Positions 63,517-64,000 of a DNA stretch of 64,000 nt are shown here, one piece after another; within the stretch, counting starts at the first letter, position 1, and every line of letters begins with the position of its first letter. The position numbers and the translations under genes were made by a program. The DNA comes from JALSHZ01 sp964614535 (GTDB taxonomy: Bacteria; Pseudomonadota; Gammaproteobacteria; UWMA-0217): contig CAZTOZ010000067.1 of the NCBI GenBank assembly GCA_964614535.1, positions 10,090 through 74,089 on the forward strand, in the 5' to 3' direction. The notes below the pieces were generated by a model. That model had not been told where the DNA came from and did no database searches. It saw only the letters and a list, made by a program, of their open reading frames with translations.

Positions 63517-63999
63517 ATGGATGAACTCTATCGCAGCAAAGCCATCAAGCTGATGGAAGAGGGGATCGAGGCGGCTGCGGCCATGGAATCCCATCTGGAG
63601 AAGGAGCAGCGGGCGCTGGTGTCACAGGATCTGGAAACCCTGCAGGTCATGGTGGACGAGAAACGCCTGACCATCGACCGGCTGGCGGGTTTCGAGTCGG
63701 GGATGATGACGCTGTTGCGTGCAACCGACCCGTCGGTTGCGGCCGACAACTGGGTGGAGCTGATACACGCCCTCTACCCCGGCGATCGCCGCGTGGAGGA
63801 GACGGTCGGGCAACTCCGGACGAAGATCGCACGCTGCCATGCGCTGACGGTAGAGAACGAGGGATTGGTCAATATCGGTCTTGCCCGAGTATCGATGGCG
63901 ATGCGGATGCTGTCGGGTGAAGGGCCAGCCAATCTCTATGACCCGGCCGGCAGGGACAGCGCCGCGAAGCCGGTACGACGAGAGATCACGAGCGTCTGA
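63517..63999 (+). CDS. flgN: FlgN, chaperone for FlgK and FlgL
   Basis: The 160-residue helical protein has an early coiled coil (residues 10-70, rich in Glu/Met/Leu, LVSQDLETLQVMVDEKRLTI) and the FlgN-like ending ENEGLVNIGLARVSMAMRML. It delivers FlgK and FlgL to the export gate. The gene is complete; its TGA ends one base before the window edge. It follows flgM by 2 bases. Confidence 0.92.
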   Translation: MDELYRSKAIKLMEEGIEAAAAMESHLEKEQRALVSQDLETLQVMVDEKRLTIDRLAGFESGMMTLLRATDPSVAADNWVELIHALYPGDRRVEETVGQLRTKIARCHALTVENEGLVNIGLARVSMAMRMLSGEGPANLYDPAGRDSAAKPVRREITSV

Positions 64000-64000
64000 C

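Overview
The window comes from a GC-rich proteobacterium, most likely a gammaproteobacterium with a polar flagellum of the Pseudomonas/Vibrio type. The evidence is the FleQ and FleR type sigma-54 activators, the FlhF/FleN/FliA trio, and consensus-like sigma-54 and sigma-28 promoters in front of the expected genes. I cannot name the genus. No rRNA, tRNA, CRISPR array or insertion sequence was recognised.

Region 1 (1-8327, minus strand) is an accessory operon. In transcription order it encodes a GAF-HlyD protein, a PqqD-like/M50 site-2-protease/HlyD fusion, a short SecA-like ATPase, a periplasmic adaptor, and a PAS-GGDEF protein cut by the left edge. It looks like a dedicated export or processing system of unknown substrate and is the best candidate here for an undescribed system. 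A secreted protein of unknown function (8660-9586, plus) is divergent from it.

Region 2 (9609-16775) carries a probable outer-membrane barrel protein, the TamA/TamB pair (4-base overlap, GTG start for tamB) and glyoxalase II (gloB).

Region 3 (16827-44490, minus strand) is a nearly complete early and middle flagellar block. Read in transcription order it holds three tandem flagellins, fliD-fliS-fliT, fleQ, a FleR-like regulator, fliEFGHIJ, fliK, fliLMNOPQR, flhB-flhA-flhF-fleN-fliA and a small membrane protein. The FleR-like regulator has a degenerate receiver, and no FleS kinase gene accompanies it. Sigma-54 promoters precede fliL, fliK and fliD. Each flagellin has its own sigma-28 promoter and a terminator or hairpin.

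Region 4 (44927-50875, plus strand) is a three-gene sugar-modification operon: a left-handed beta-helix acyltransferase, a DegT-family sugar aminotransferase and a 1328-residue multi-module glycosyltransferase. It is divergent from the flagellins, starts at its own sigma-54 promoter and ends at a bidirectional terminator. This strongly suggests flagellin glycosylation timed with flagellar assembly.

Region 5 (51093-63999) is the hook, rod and ring block. flgBCDEFGHIJ and flgKL lie on the minus strand; flgA, flgM and flgN lie on the plus strand. flgB and flgA have divergent sigma-54 promoters; flgKL and flgMN have sigma-28 promoters. The promoters support a hierarchy in which FleQ/RpoN drives basal body, hook, cap and glycosylation genes, and FliA/FlgM drives flagellins, hook-filament junction proteins and flgMN. 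Stator, chemotaxis, flaG and fleS genes are not in the window.
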